Below are positions 24,873-32,488 of a DNA stretch of 60,711 nucleotides, piece after piece. The DNA comes from Gammaproteobacteria bacterium (GTDB taxonomy: Bacteria; Pseudomonadota; Gammaproteobacteria; Steroidobacterales; Foliamicaceae), in assembly GCA_009844425.1 (NCBI GenBank), contig VYBN01000043.1:1-60711 (forward strand). The letters are read 5' to 3'. Each line of letters begins with the position of its first letter. Position 1 is the stretch's first letter. A program made the translations under genes and the position numbers. The notes beneath the pieces were generated by a model. It did not search any database, was not told the DNA's origin, and was given only the letters and a program-made list of their open reading frames with translations.

Positions 24873-26617
24873 GCCACCGCCTCCGCACGGCTTTCCAGCT
24901 CTTTCTTCGTCCGGATCATGCCCGCGTAAATGCCGCCGTGAGCGAGCAACTCGTCGCGCGTGCCTTTCTCGGACACCGCACCGTCCGCCATGACGACGAT
25001 ACGGTCGGCCCGTTCGATCGTGCTCAGGCGGTGCGCGATCAACAGGACCATCTTGCCGCGGGTAAGGCGCTGCAGCGCCTGATGCAGGGCGGTTTCCGTT
25101 TCCACGTCGATCTGCGACGTCGGCTCGTCGAGAACGACGATGGGCGCGTCCTTGAGAATGGCGCGGGCGATCGCCAAGCGCTGGGCCTGCCCCGCGCTCA
25201 GGGCCATGCCCTGATCGCCGACCATCGTGTCCAGGCCGTCGGGGCAGGCCTCTACGAAATCGAACAGTTCGGCGCCCCTGAGCGCCTCGAAGAGTTCCTC
25301 GTCCGACGCTTCTTCCCGGGCGACCCGCAGGTTCTCCGCAATGGTTCCGTAGAACAGGAACGGATCCTGGGGAACCAGGGCGATCTGCCTGCGTATCCGC
25401 TCGAGAGAAAGTTCGCGTTCCGGGATTCCGCCAAACAGGATTTCGCCTGAATCCGGGTCCAGCGTCCGCAACAGCAGATTTGTCACCGTCGTCTTGCCCG
25501 AGCCGCTGCGACCGACCAGCGCCACGGTCTCCCCGGGGTTGAGGTCCATTGAGAAATTCCGCACCGCGGGCGCATCCGCTCCGGGATAGGTATACGAAAC
25601 ATTCCTGATCCGAATGCTCACCTGGGTGCCGCGCAACTCCTTCGATGCCTCTTCCGCCGAGAAACGCACCGGGACCTTCTCATCCAGAAACTCCCGCACC
25701 TCGCGCGCCACCTCGCGACCCAGCGCGCCGGCGAAGAAGAACTCGCCGATGAGCAGCAGCGTGCGGCTGAACTCCAGGCTGATGAGCACGACCGCGAGCA
25801 CTTCGCCCGGGCTGACATGACCGCCGGAGTACCGGTACAAGGCCACGGCCATGGCCACCGCGGTCGAGAAAAGGGCAAACCCGAGTTCCAGGAAGATGAA
25901 CTGCGACTGGGCCACGGCCAGCAGCTTCATCGTGGTGCGGCGCTGCGCCTCGTTCCCCGCTTCCATCTCCCTGCCGCGCGCCTTTTCCCGATTGAACATC
26001 TTGAGCGTGGTCATCCCCTGGATGGAATCCAGGTACTGGGAGCTGTTTCGGTTCTTCACGTCCTCGTTCTGCGCGCTGATGCGCCGGAATCCGCGCGCCG
26101 AAGACCCCACGAACAGGGGCGTCAGCGGCACGCCGGCCAGCATCCACAGGCCGACGACCCAGTCGATCCAGAAGATCGCCGCGCAGAGCATGACAGGAAT
26201 CGCGATGGCGACCCAGATCTGCACGAAATAGACGCTGAAGTAATAGTCGAGGTATTCGACGCCTTCGGTCGCGATATTGGCGATCTCTCCGGTCCGCCGT
26301 TTGCCGAGAAGGCCGGGACCGAGTTCGACGACCTTTTTGTGTATGCGGTCGCGCACGTTCAGTTTGGCTTCGCTGGAGGCCCTGAACTGTCCGGTCCGGA
26401 ACACCCAGGCAAGGACGGCCTTCGCAAGCACCAGGGCGGCCAGGAGCCAGAACCACTGGCGCACGAGGTTGCTGCCCTGCCAGGCGGCATCGACCGCGAG
26501 GCCGAGCACGTAGTAGAGCAGAATGGTCATCGGCATCGTGGCGATGCCGGCGACCAGGCCCACCTTGACCCACTTCATCGTGGCCGGTGTCACCAGCCTG
26601 TCATCTACACCCAGCAT
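24869..26617 (-). CDS. ABC exporter half-transporter, CydD-like subunit
   Basis: A 582-residue fused permease-ATPase, first gene of the two-gene operon. The membrane domain includes the coupling-helix stretch NRNSSQYLDSIQGMTTLKMF, which is close to CydD proteins. The ATPase has Walker A VGRSGSGKTTVTNLLL, Walker B PIVVLDEPTSQID and the H-loop LIAHRLSTIERAD. Its signature motif is ALSAGQAQRLAIARA, again CydD-like (AGQ instead of GGQ). No clear Shine-Dalgarno sequence precedes the ATG at 26617; an ATG 13 codons later (MKWVKVGL) is an alternative. The operon sits between two MFS paralogues that face away from and toward it. Confidence 0.88.
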   Translation of the reverse strand: MLGVDDRLVTPATMKWVKVGLVAGIATMPMTILLYYVLGLAVDAAWQGSNLVRQWFWLLAALVLAKAVLAWVFRTGQFRASSEAKLNVRDRIHKKVVELGPGLLGKRRTGEIANIATEGVEYLDYYFSVYFVQIWVAIAIPVMLCAAIFWIDWVVGLWMLAGVPLTPLFVGSSARGFRRISAQNEDVKNRNSSQYLDSIQGMTTLKMFNREKARGREMEAGNEAQRRTTMKLLAVAQSQFIFLELGFALFSTAVAMAVALYRYSGGHVSPGEVLAVVLISLEFSRTLLLIGEFFFAGALGREVAREVREFLDEKVPVRFSAEEASKELRGTQVSIRIRNVSYTYPGADAPAVRNFSMDLNPGETVALVGRSGSGKTTVTNLLLRTLDPDSGEILFGGIPERELSLERIRRQIALVPQDPFLFYGTIAENLRVAREEASDEELFEALRGAELFDFVEACPDGLDTMVGDQGMALSAGQAQRLAIARAILKDAPIVVLDEPTSQIDVETETALHQALQRLTRGKMVLLIAHRLSTIERADRIVVMADGAVSEKGTRDELLAHGGIYAGMIRTKKELESRAEAVA

Positions 26618-26685
26618 TCAGAAGTTCGTTAGCCGCCGCCGCGCGTAATTCTGCACCAGTTTCCGCAATTCCGCGGCTGTCCTTC

Positions 26686-26755
26686 GCGCGGTGTCGCCCC
26701 CTTCCTTCTGGAGCCACTTCGCGACGCTCCTGCCAGGAAGGGGGCGACACCGCGC
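26686..26755. repeat. Palindromic intergenic element, perfect 21-bp inverted arms
   Basis: The arms 26686-26706 (GCGCGGTGTCGCCCCCTTCC and one more base) and 26735-26755 are perfect inverted copies around a 28-base loop. It lies in the divergent gap between the ABC operon and the second MFS gene. There is no T-run. Size and layout recall the element at 14169-14272, although the sequence differs, so it may belong to a family of palindromic units in this genome. Confidence 0.75.
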
Positions 26756-26829
26756 TTCAGTTGGCGGGCGACTGCGTGGAAACGCGCTGATGCGACAATA
26801 TGAGCCGGACACGGCACTTGGACCATTCG

Positions 26830-28161
26830 ATGATCGACATTGACAGCAGCGCCGGCGCGCGCATAGGGCAGATCCAACTCGCAACGGGCGTGACGGTCCG
26901 GCACTTCTGGACCTACATGTACGCATCCCTGATCTGTATCGGGATGATGACGAACATGAACTTTTCCCAGCCGTACATCCTCACCGAGCATCTCGGGATC
27001 TCGGACCAGGGCGTTGCCGGGGCCATTACCGGGCAACTCACCGGGATGACCGAGATCATCGCCCTGTTGCTGATCTGGCCCTGCGGGATGCTGGCCGACC
27101 GCATCGGCCGGCGGCCGGTGATCATGTTGGGCATCGGCCTGATCGGACTCAGCTACGCCCTGTATCCCTGGGCCACGGAAGTCATTCACCTGATGTACTT
27201 CCGGATCATCTTCGGCGTGGGCGTGGCGGCGGTTGCATCCATGACCGCCACGATCCAGAACGACTATCCGGTGGAATCCTCGCGCGGGCGCGTGGTCGGA
27301 TTCAGTTCGGCGTTCAACGCCCTGGGCATCGTCTTCGCAACGCGTCTGGTTTCGGCCTTGCCCAAATGGCTCCAGGACGCCGGCCTGGATCCCGTTGCCG
27401 CCGGCCGCTACGCCTATGGAGCGGCAGCCCTGGTGTGCTTCATTTCCGTTGTTGTTTTCCGCTTCGGCCTCAAGGGCGGAGTGCCGGAGTCCACACACAA
27501 GCGTCCGAGGTGGGCCGAACTCGTGGCGGCCGGGTTCCGCCAGGCCAGGAACCCGCGCATCCTGCTGGCCTACGCCACCGCGATGACGTCACGGGGCGAC
27601 ATGGTCGTGGCCGGATTGTTCGTATCGCTCTGGGCCACGATGGCCGTCAAGGCGGCCGGCGGAGAAGCCGCGGTCGCGCAATACCAGGTGTTTCTTCCCT
27701 TTGCGGTCATGCAGGTCTTCGCGGTGGGCTGGTCTTTCGTCTTCGGATCCATACTCGACCGAATCAACCGGGTTGCGGGGGCGGTCCTGTCGCTCGCGCT
27801 TTCGGTGGTCGCCTACGGTGCGCTTTACTTCGTGGAGTCGCCGCTCGACCTGCGCATGCTGCCTCTGTTCGCCCTGTTGGGCGCGGCGATGGCCAGCGCC
27901 ATCATGAGCAGCATGGCGCTGGTCGGTCAGGAGGCGCCGCCGCGAGAGCGGGGCGCTGTGATCGGCTTGCTGAGCGTGTTCGGTTCCGTGGGAATCATCC
28001 TGGCGGCAGGCGTTGGAGGCGCGCTGTTCAGCGCGTCCACGCCCTGGGCGCCGTTCCTGCTCATGGCCGGCGCGCAGGCGGTGCTGCTCGTCTGGGGGCT
28101 GCTGGTCTGGCTGCTGGCGCCGGGCGGGTCCAAGGTGGCCGCGGCAACGACCAGTTCCTGA
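26830..28161 (+). CDS. MFS transporter, paralogue 2
   Basis: A 443-residue MFS permease closely matching the gene at 21735 through all twelve helices; for example both contain WTYMYASLICIGM, NMNFSQPYIL, ADRIGRRPVIMLGIG, TATIQNDYP and FSSAFNALGIV. I take MIDIDSSAGARIGQIQL as start; an ATG ten codons earlier (26800) is possible. The last 235 bases are antisense to the reading frame of the ASPIC/FG-GAP gene. Substrate unknown. The divergence between the two copies, mostly conservative and spread evenly, suggests both are maintained as functional genes. Confidence 0.9.
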   Translation: MIDIDSSAGARIGQIQLATGVTVRHFWTYMYASLICIGMMTNMNFSQPYILTEHLGISDQGVAGAITGQLTGMTEIIALLLIWPCGMLADRIGRRPVIMLGIGLIGLSYALYPWATEVIHLMYFRIIFGVGVAAVASMTATIQNDYPVESSRGRVVGFSSAFNALGIVFATRLVSALPKWLQDAGLDPVAAGRYAYGAAALVCFISVVVFRFGLKGGVPESTHKRPRWAELVAAGFRQARNPRILLAYATAMTSRGDMVVAGLFVSLWATMAVKAAGGEAAVAQYQVFLPFAVMQVFAVGWSFVFGSILDRINRVAGAVLSLALSVVAYGALYFVESPLDLRMLPLFALLGAAMASAIMSSMALVGQEAPPRERGAVIGLLSVFGSVGIILAAGVGGALFSASTPWAPFLLMAGAQAVLLVWGLLVWLLAPGGSKVAAATTSS

Positions 28162-29843
28162 TCCACCGGCGGGTCCAGGACCGTCTGCGAACGGCCGTCC
28201 GCCCAGCAAACGTCAACGCGGTCCACGCCGTCGCGGCCTCCCAGACCGAACACCGGCGCCGGTTCGTCCACGGAGTTGTAGCCGGTGGACGAGAAGATTT
28301 CGCGCCATTGAACCAGGTCGCCGGAAACCACACGTATCCGGGCGTTGAGCCGCTGGCCTTCCAGGCGCACCTTGATCCAGTGGTTGTCGTTGCCCTGGTT
28401 CAGCCACAGGAAATTGCGCTGCGGCTCCGACAGCATCTCGCCGCGGTTGTAGAAGGTCCGCGCGGTGCCGACGATGTCGGTAAAGCCGTCGCCGTTGACG
28501 TCGCCACTGGCCACTCCCGCGCCGATGCTGTAGCCCTCGGCGCCTGAACCGGCGGTCACGTCCGAAAAGGTTCCGTCGCCGTTGTTGCGCAGCAACGCAT
28601 TGTTGCCGGACTCGAAGGCGATGTAGAACTGAACGAAGTACGGCAGGTCCTCAATGATGTCGTTGATCAGCACGTTGGACAGTCCGCCGTTGCTCACATA
28701 GATGTCCAGCCAGCCGTCGTTGTCGTAGTCGCCCATCGTGCAGCCGCGGGCGCCGCCCGGGTCCCCCGCGCCTGAGGCCAGGGTGATGTCCGTAAAGCCG
28801 GGCGCGCCTGTCTCGGCGTAGTCGTTGCGGATCAGGCGGTTGGCCTGGTCCGCGTTCGGCAGATAGGCGTCGATATCGCCGTCGTTGTCCACGTCGCCCA
28901 GGCAGACGCCGTTCGCGTTGCCGGGATTCAGGAACGCCCAGCCGGCAGGCGGCTGCCTCGAGCGCGTAATGTCCGCGAACTTGCCGTCACCCTGGTTCAG
29001 ATAGAGCGCGTTGGGTCCGCCTTCCTGGGGCGAAAGAAGGTCGAGGTCTCCGTCGAAATCAAAATCGAACCAGCCGGGCGACCCCTGGCTGTTGGCTTCC
29101 TTCATGTCCTTGAGCAGCAACACGCCGGCGGCCTCGGTCACGTCCTCGAACTCGTCGCCGCCGCCATTGCGAAACAGCGCCTGGTCGACGTCGTAGTCGG
29201 CGGAACGCCACAGCAGGTCCAGCCAGCCGTCGCCGTCGTAATCCCCGAAGCCCACGCCGCCGGACGTGGCGGTGATGCCGCCGTTGGACTCGTCCTCGTA
29301 CACGCCCTCGCGCATCAGCCAGCTGTCGGCGGTGACGTCCTCGAAGTCCGGCACGCCGGTCTCGGCCAGCCGGTTGCGGTAAAGGGTCACCGGGGGATCG
29401 TAGCCGCCGCGGGCGCCCGATTGCATGTTCGCCACCACCAGGTCGTCGTCGCCGTCGAGGTCGTAGTCGCCGAAGGTAATGCCGCGCCCCAGGCCCCCTT
29501 CGTTGGTTGCGCCGCGGGCTTCCGCCACGTCCGTGAAATAGCCGTTTCCGTCGTTTTCCCACAATCGATTGCGGAATTCGTGACCGAGGGTTCCGCTGTC
29601 ATTATTGGTGATGTAGATATCGGCATCGCCATCGCCGTCGTAGTCATTGAACGCAACGCCGGCGCCGTCCAGCCCGATGTCGGCGATCCCGCGCTCTGCG
29701 GCCTCCTCCGTAAACCGTATCGGAATGCCCGTCTGCCCAGACTCTTCGCCCGTCTGCGCGGACTCTTCGCTCGCCTGGCATCCACCAAGCAGAATCCCCA
29801 CGGCGACCGCAATGGCCCCGACGCGAAAACACCGTTTCATCAA
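27927..29843 (-). CDS. FG-GAP/VCBS-repeat lipoprotein with ASPIC/UnbV domain (CRTAC1-like)
   Basis: A 638-residue exported protein. The N-terminus has a lipoprotein signal (VAVGILLGGCQASEES, lipobox LGGC), then at least six calcium-binding FG-GAP blades of the type FNDYDGDGDADIYI, FGDYDLDGDDDLVV, FGDYDGDGWLDLLW, LGDVDNDGDIDAYL, MGDYDNDGWLDIYV and SGDVNGDGFTDIVG. These form a beta-propeller. An ASPIC/UnbV domain follows (NHWIKVRLEGQRLNARIRVV through VDVCWADGRSQTV). The natural domain ends near 28150, but no stop comes until 27927, so about 75 extra residues (from DPPGASSQTS on) are read from the antisense strand of the MFS gene. It overlaps the stop of the upstream dehydrogenase gene by 4 bases. 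Confidence 0.87.
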   Translation of the reverse strand: MMKRCFRVGAIAVAVGILLGGCQASEESAQTGEESGQTGIPIRFTEEAAERGIADIGLDGAGVAFNDYDGDGDADIYITNNDSGTLGHEFRNRLWENDGNGYFTDVAEARGATNEGGLGRGITFGDYDLDGDDDLVVANMQSGARGGYDPPVTLYRNRLAETGVPDFEDVTADSWLMREGVYEDESNGGITATSGGVGFGDYDGDGWLDLLWRSADYDVDQALFRNGGGDEFEDVTEAAGVLLLKDMKEANSQGSPGWFDFDFDGDLDLLSPQEGGPNALYLNQGDGKFADITRSRQPPAGWAFLNPGNANGVCLGDVDNDGDIDAYLPNADQANRLIRNDYAETGAPGFTDITLASGAGDPGGARGCTMGDYDNDGWLDIYVSNGGLSNVLINDIIEDLPYFVQFYIAFESGNNALLRNNGDGTFSDVTAGSGAEGYSIGAGVASGDVNGDGFTDIVGTARTFYNRGEMLSEPQRNFLWLNQGNDNHWIKVRLEGQRLNARIRVVSGDLVQWREIFSSTGYNSVDEPAPVFGLGGRDGVDRVDVCWADGRSQTVLDPPVDQELVVAAATLDPPGASSQTSSPQTSSTACAPAMSRNGAQGVDALNSAPPTPAARMIPTEPNTLSKPITAPRSRGGAS

Positions 29844-32011
29844 AGCTGTTCCTCCACTCGGGTCTCTACCGCCGGGACCTCGAAAGGCAGCGTGCGCAGG
29901 CGCTTGCCGAGCGCCGCGAAAATCGCATTGCCCACGGCCGGTGCGGCAGGCGGCACGCCCACTTCGCCTATTCCCCCGATCGGGTCGCCGCTGTTGACGA
30001 CATGCACACGGATATCGGGCGTGTCGTTCATTAGCAGCATTCTGTAGCTGTCGAAATTCCGTTCCACGGCGCCGTCCCGGCCGAGGCGGATCCTGCCGTG
30101 CAGAGCCGCGGTAAGGGCGTAAATGATCCCCCCGCTGATTTGCGACTCCAGCGTGGCGGGGTCGACCGCCAGCCCGCAGTCCACGGCGCAGTCGATGCGG
30201 TCGATGCGCAGCCGGCCCCGGTCCACGGAAACCCTGGCCACCTGGGCCGCAAGGCTGCCGAAACTGTGGGTGCAGGCAATACCGAGACCGCTGTTCGGGC
30301 CGGGCGGCCTGCCCCAGCCCGCTTCCTGCGCAGCGCGTGAAAGTACGGCCGCCATCCGCGAGTCATCAGGCAGCAGCGACATCCGGAAGGCGAACGGATC
30401 GCGGCCGGCCGCGTGGGCCAGCTCATCGATGAAGGTTTCCACAAAGAAGCAGTTGTAGGAGTGTCCCACGGACCGCCAGAAACCCAGGTTGACCGGTGAG
30501 CGCACTTCTACATGGCTGACCTCGAGGTTCGGCACCCGATAGGGTAGGTCCGCGGCGCCCTGGACGGCGGCGGTATCCACTTCCGGCTCCATTCCCCGCA
30601 TCTGCCGGAGCAAGGAAGGCGAGGCGATGTGCTGCCGCCAGGCCCGCAGTTCGCCGTTTTCGTCCAGCGCCCCGCGCATCAGGCTGATCGCGGGGGGCCG
30701 GAAGTAGCCATGCTGCATGTCGTCCTCGCGCGTCCAGACGATCTTGACCGGCCGCCCGGCGTATTGGGAGGCAAGCACGGCTTCGGCGACGTAATCGTTC
30801 TCCAGCCGGCGTCCGAAGCCACCACCGAGCGCCGGCGTGTAGATGTGCACGGCTTCGATGGGCAGGCCGGTGAGCCTCGCCGCGATCTGCTGGGCCCGGG
30901 TCTGGGTCTGGGTCGGCGCCCACACCTCGCAGCGATTCACGCGGACATCCGCCGTGCAATTCATCGGTTCCATCGTGGCGTGATGAAGAAACGGAACCTC
31001 GTACTGCGCCATGACCTGGCGCAGCCCGGGCTCCTTAATGGTTTCGCGAACATTGCCTTCGCTGCGCGCCCTGGAACCGGGCTCGTAGAGGGCCGTAACC
31101 AGGCGGCGGCGAAAATCCGCGGACCGGTCAGTCGCACCCGTTTGCTCGCCGCCATCGGGCGGAACCCACCGCACGTCGAGCGCGGCGCGGGCCTGCTGCG
31201 CCTGCCAGAAGTCGCCCGCCAGCACCACTACGCCCGGCGGCCTGTGCTCGTCGCCCGGAATCTCGAAGACGTCCGTCACGCCGGGGAGGCTCAGGGCCGC
31301 CTCCGCATCGTAGACCGCGCGCCGTTCGACGGAACCGGGCCAGGGCGAACGGGCGATCAGACCGGTCAGCTGCCTGGGCAGACGCACGTCGATGGCATAG
31401 GTCTGGGCGCCGAGAGTCTTTGGAGGAACATCCGCACGTGGGAACGATTTGCCGACGAGACGGTAGTCGGAAACGTCCTTGAGAGGAGGGGCCTGAGGCG
31501 GGTCCAGTTGCGCCGCAAGTGCGGTCAGCGCACCGTAATCCAGCCGGGCGCCCGTGGCGCGATTGGTCACCACGCCGTCGCGGCAGACGCATTCCGACGG
31601 ACTGATGCCCCACTCCACCGCCGCGGCCAGCCGCAGCATCTCGCGGGCCGAGGCCGCCGCCTTGCGGAGCAGGTCGTAGGAACCGCTTACCGCCGTGCTG
31701 CCGCCGGTGCCCATGGTCCGCGGCCAGCCGGCGGGATTGTCGGGCATGGGCGCAACGGACACGCGCTCCCAGGGCGCATCCAGCTCTTCGGCGACGATGC
31801 GGGCCAGCGCCCAGGGGCTGCCCTGCCCCATGTCCGTGCGGTCGCAGACGAACGAGACGCCGCCGCCGGAATCAATCTTGATCCAGGCGCTGGGGCGAAA
31901 ACCCTCCGCTTCGCTGGTCCGCCCTTTTGGCAGGTACACGGCGAGCGCGAGCGAACCGCCGGCCGCGACAAACGACCGGCGGGTCAATCTGATTTCAGGC
32001 GTGGACTTCAT
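29840..32011 (-). CDS. Molybdopterin-dependent aldehyde/xanthine oxidoreductase large subunit, IorB-like
   Basis: A 723-residue molybdenum-cofactor subunit of the xanthine oxidase family, closest in layout to the beta subunit of isoquinoline 1-oxidoreductase. The start MKSTPEIRLTRRSFVAAGGS shows a twin-arginine export signal and has GGGAGCGAG upstream. Conserved blocks: VCDRTDMGQGSPWALARIVAEE, TPALGGGFGRRLENDYVAEA and, near the end, IGGIGEVGVPPAAPAVGNAI with the presumed catalytic glutamate. A [2Fe-2S] small subunit (IorA) and a c-type cytochrome are usually adjacent; neither is here, so the electron path is unclear. The stop overlaps the FG-GAP lipoprotein start, suggesting one periplasmic operon. 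Confidence 0.88.
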   Translation of the reverse strand: MKSTPEIRLTRRSFVAAGGSLALAVYLPKGRTSEAEGFRPSAWIKIDSGGGVSFVCDRTDMGQGSPWALARIVAEELDAPWERVSVAPMPDNPAGWPRTMGTGGSTAVSGSYDLLRKAAASAREMLRLAAAVEWGISPSECVCRDGVVTNRATGARLDYGALTALAAQLDPPQAPPLKDVSDYRLVGKSFPRADVPPKTLGAQTYAIDVRLPRQLTGLIARSPWPGSVERRAVYDAEAALSLPGVTDVFEIPGDEHRPPGVVVLAGDFWQAQQARAALDVRWVPPDGGEQTGATDRSADFRRRLVTALYEPGSRARSEGNVRETIKEPGLRQVMAQYEVPFLHHATMEPMNCTADVRVNRCEVWAPTQTQTRAQQIAARLTGLPIEAVHIYTPALGGGFGRRLENDYVAEAVLASQYAGRPVKIVWTREDDMQHGYFRPPAISLMRGALDENGELRAWRQHIASPSLLRQMRGMEPEVDTAAVQGAADLPYRVPNLEVSHVEVRSPVNLGFWRSVGHSYNCFFVETFIDELAHAAGRDPFAFRMSLLPDDSRMAAVLSRAAQEAGWGRPPGPNSGLGIACTHSFGSLAAQVARVSVDRGRLRIDRIDCAVDCGLAVDPATLESQISGGIIYALTAALHGRIRLGRDGAVERNFDSYRMLLMNDTPDIRVHVVNSGDPIGGIGEVGVPPAAPAVGNAIFAALGKRLRTLPFEVPAVETRVEEQL

Positions 32012-32034
32012 GCGGTCTCGCTCCCTACGGATTT

Positions 32035-32125
32035 TGGCGGAGAGGGTGGGATTCGAACCCACGAAGGGCTATCAACCCTTACTCCCTTAGCAGGGGAGCG
32101 CTTTCGTCCGCTCAGCCACCTCTCC
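32035..32125 (-). tRNA. tRNA-Ser (anticodon GCT)
   Basis: A 91-base type II tRNA with acceptor pair GGAGAGG/CCTCTCC, an anticodon arm CTCCCCTGCTAAGGGAG with GCT in the loop, a long variable arm (TAAGGGTTGATAGCCCTT), a T-arm GTGGGTTCGAATCCCAC, discriminator G and an encoded CCA. It lies between csrA and the molybdopterin subunit, all on the same strand. Confidence 0.97.
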
Positions 32126-32143
32126 GCTGGCGCGGAGTCCGCA

Positions 32144-32341
32144 CTAGGACTCCTCGTCTTCTCCGGTCACACTGCCTTGCTCTTCGACAATACGCTGGTA
32201 GACCTCTTCGCGATGCACGGTCACCTCGCGCGGCGCCTCAACTCCCAGCCGGACCTGGTTGCCGCGTATGTCCAGCACCGCAATGCGCACGTTATCGCCA
32301 ACGATCACGGCCTCTCCGGACCGGCGGGTAAGAATCAGCAT
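32144..32341 (-). CDS. csrA: Carbon storage regulator CsrA
   Basis: The RNA-binding translational regulator that recognises GGA motifs in hairpin loops. It has 65 residues: [18 protein letters not shown] at the N-terminus and [16 protein letters not shown] carrying the second RNA-contact strand (R44 region) are intact. The C-terminal tail is acidic (GEDEES). The mRNA leader has GGGAGG and GGGA close to the ATG, which could serve both as ribosome site and as CsrA autoregulatory sites. The tRNA-Ser follows 18 bases downstream, a linkage common in gammaproteobacteria. Confidence 0.97.
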   Translation of the reverse strand: MLILTRRSGEAVIVGDNVRIAVLDIRGNQVRLGVEAPREVTVHREEVYQRIVEEQGSVTGEDEES

Positions 32342-32488
32342 TCCCTAAGCCTCCCTGGACGGGCGCTGGACGGGCGCTTGCACCGCGCGGCCCTTGCCCG
32401 TCTTAATTATTGTGGGGAGAAATAATAACGCGGTTTCCGGCGGGACGCCAATAGAACTAATTGGGCATAGAACCAATCGGCTGAAGCT

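Noticed and set aside
30629..32425. 598-codon open frame on the plus strand
   Set aside because: Antisense to the molybdopterin subunit, tRNA-Ser and csrA.
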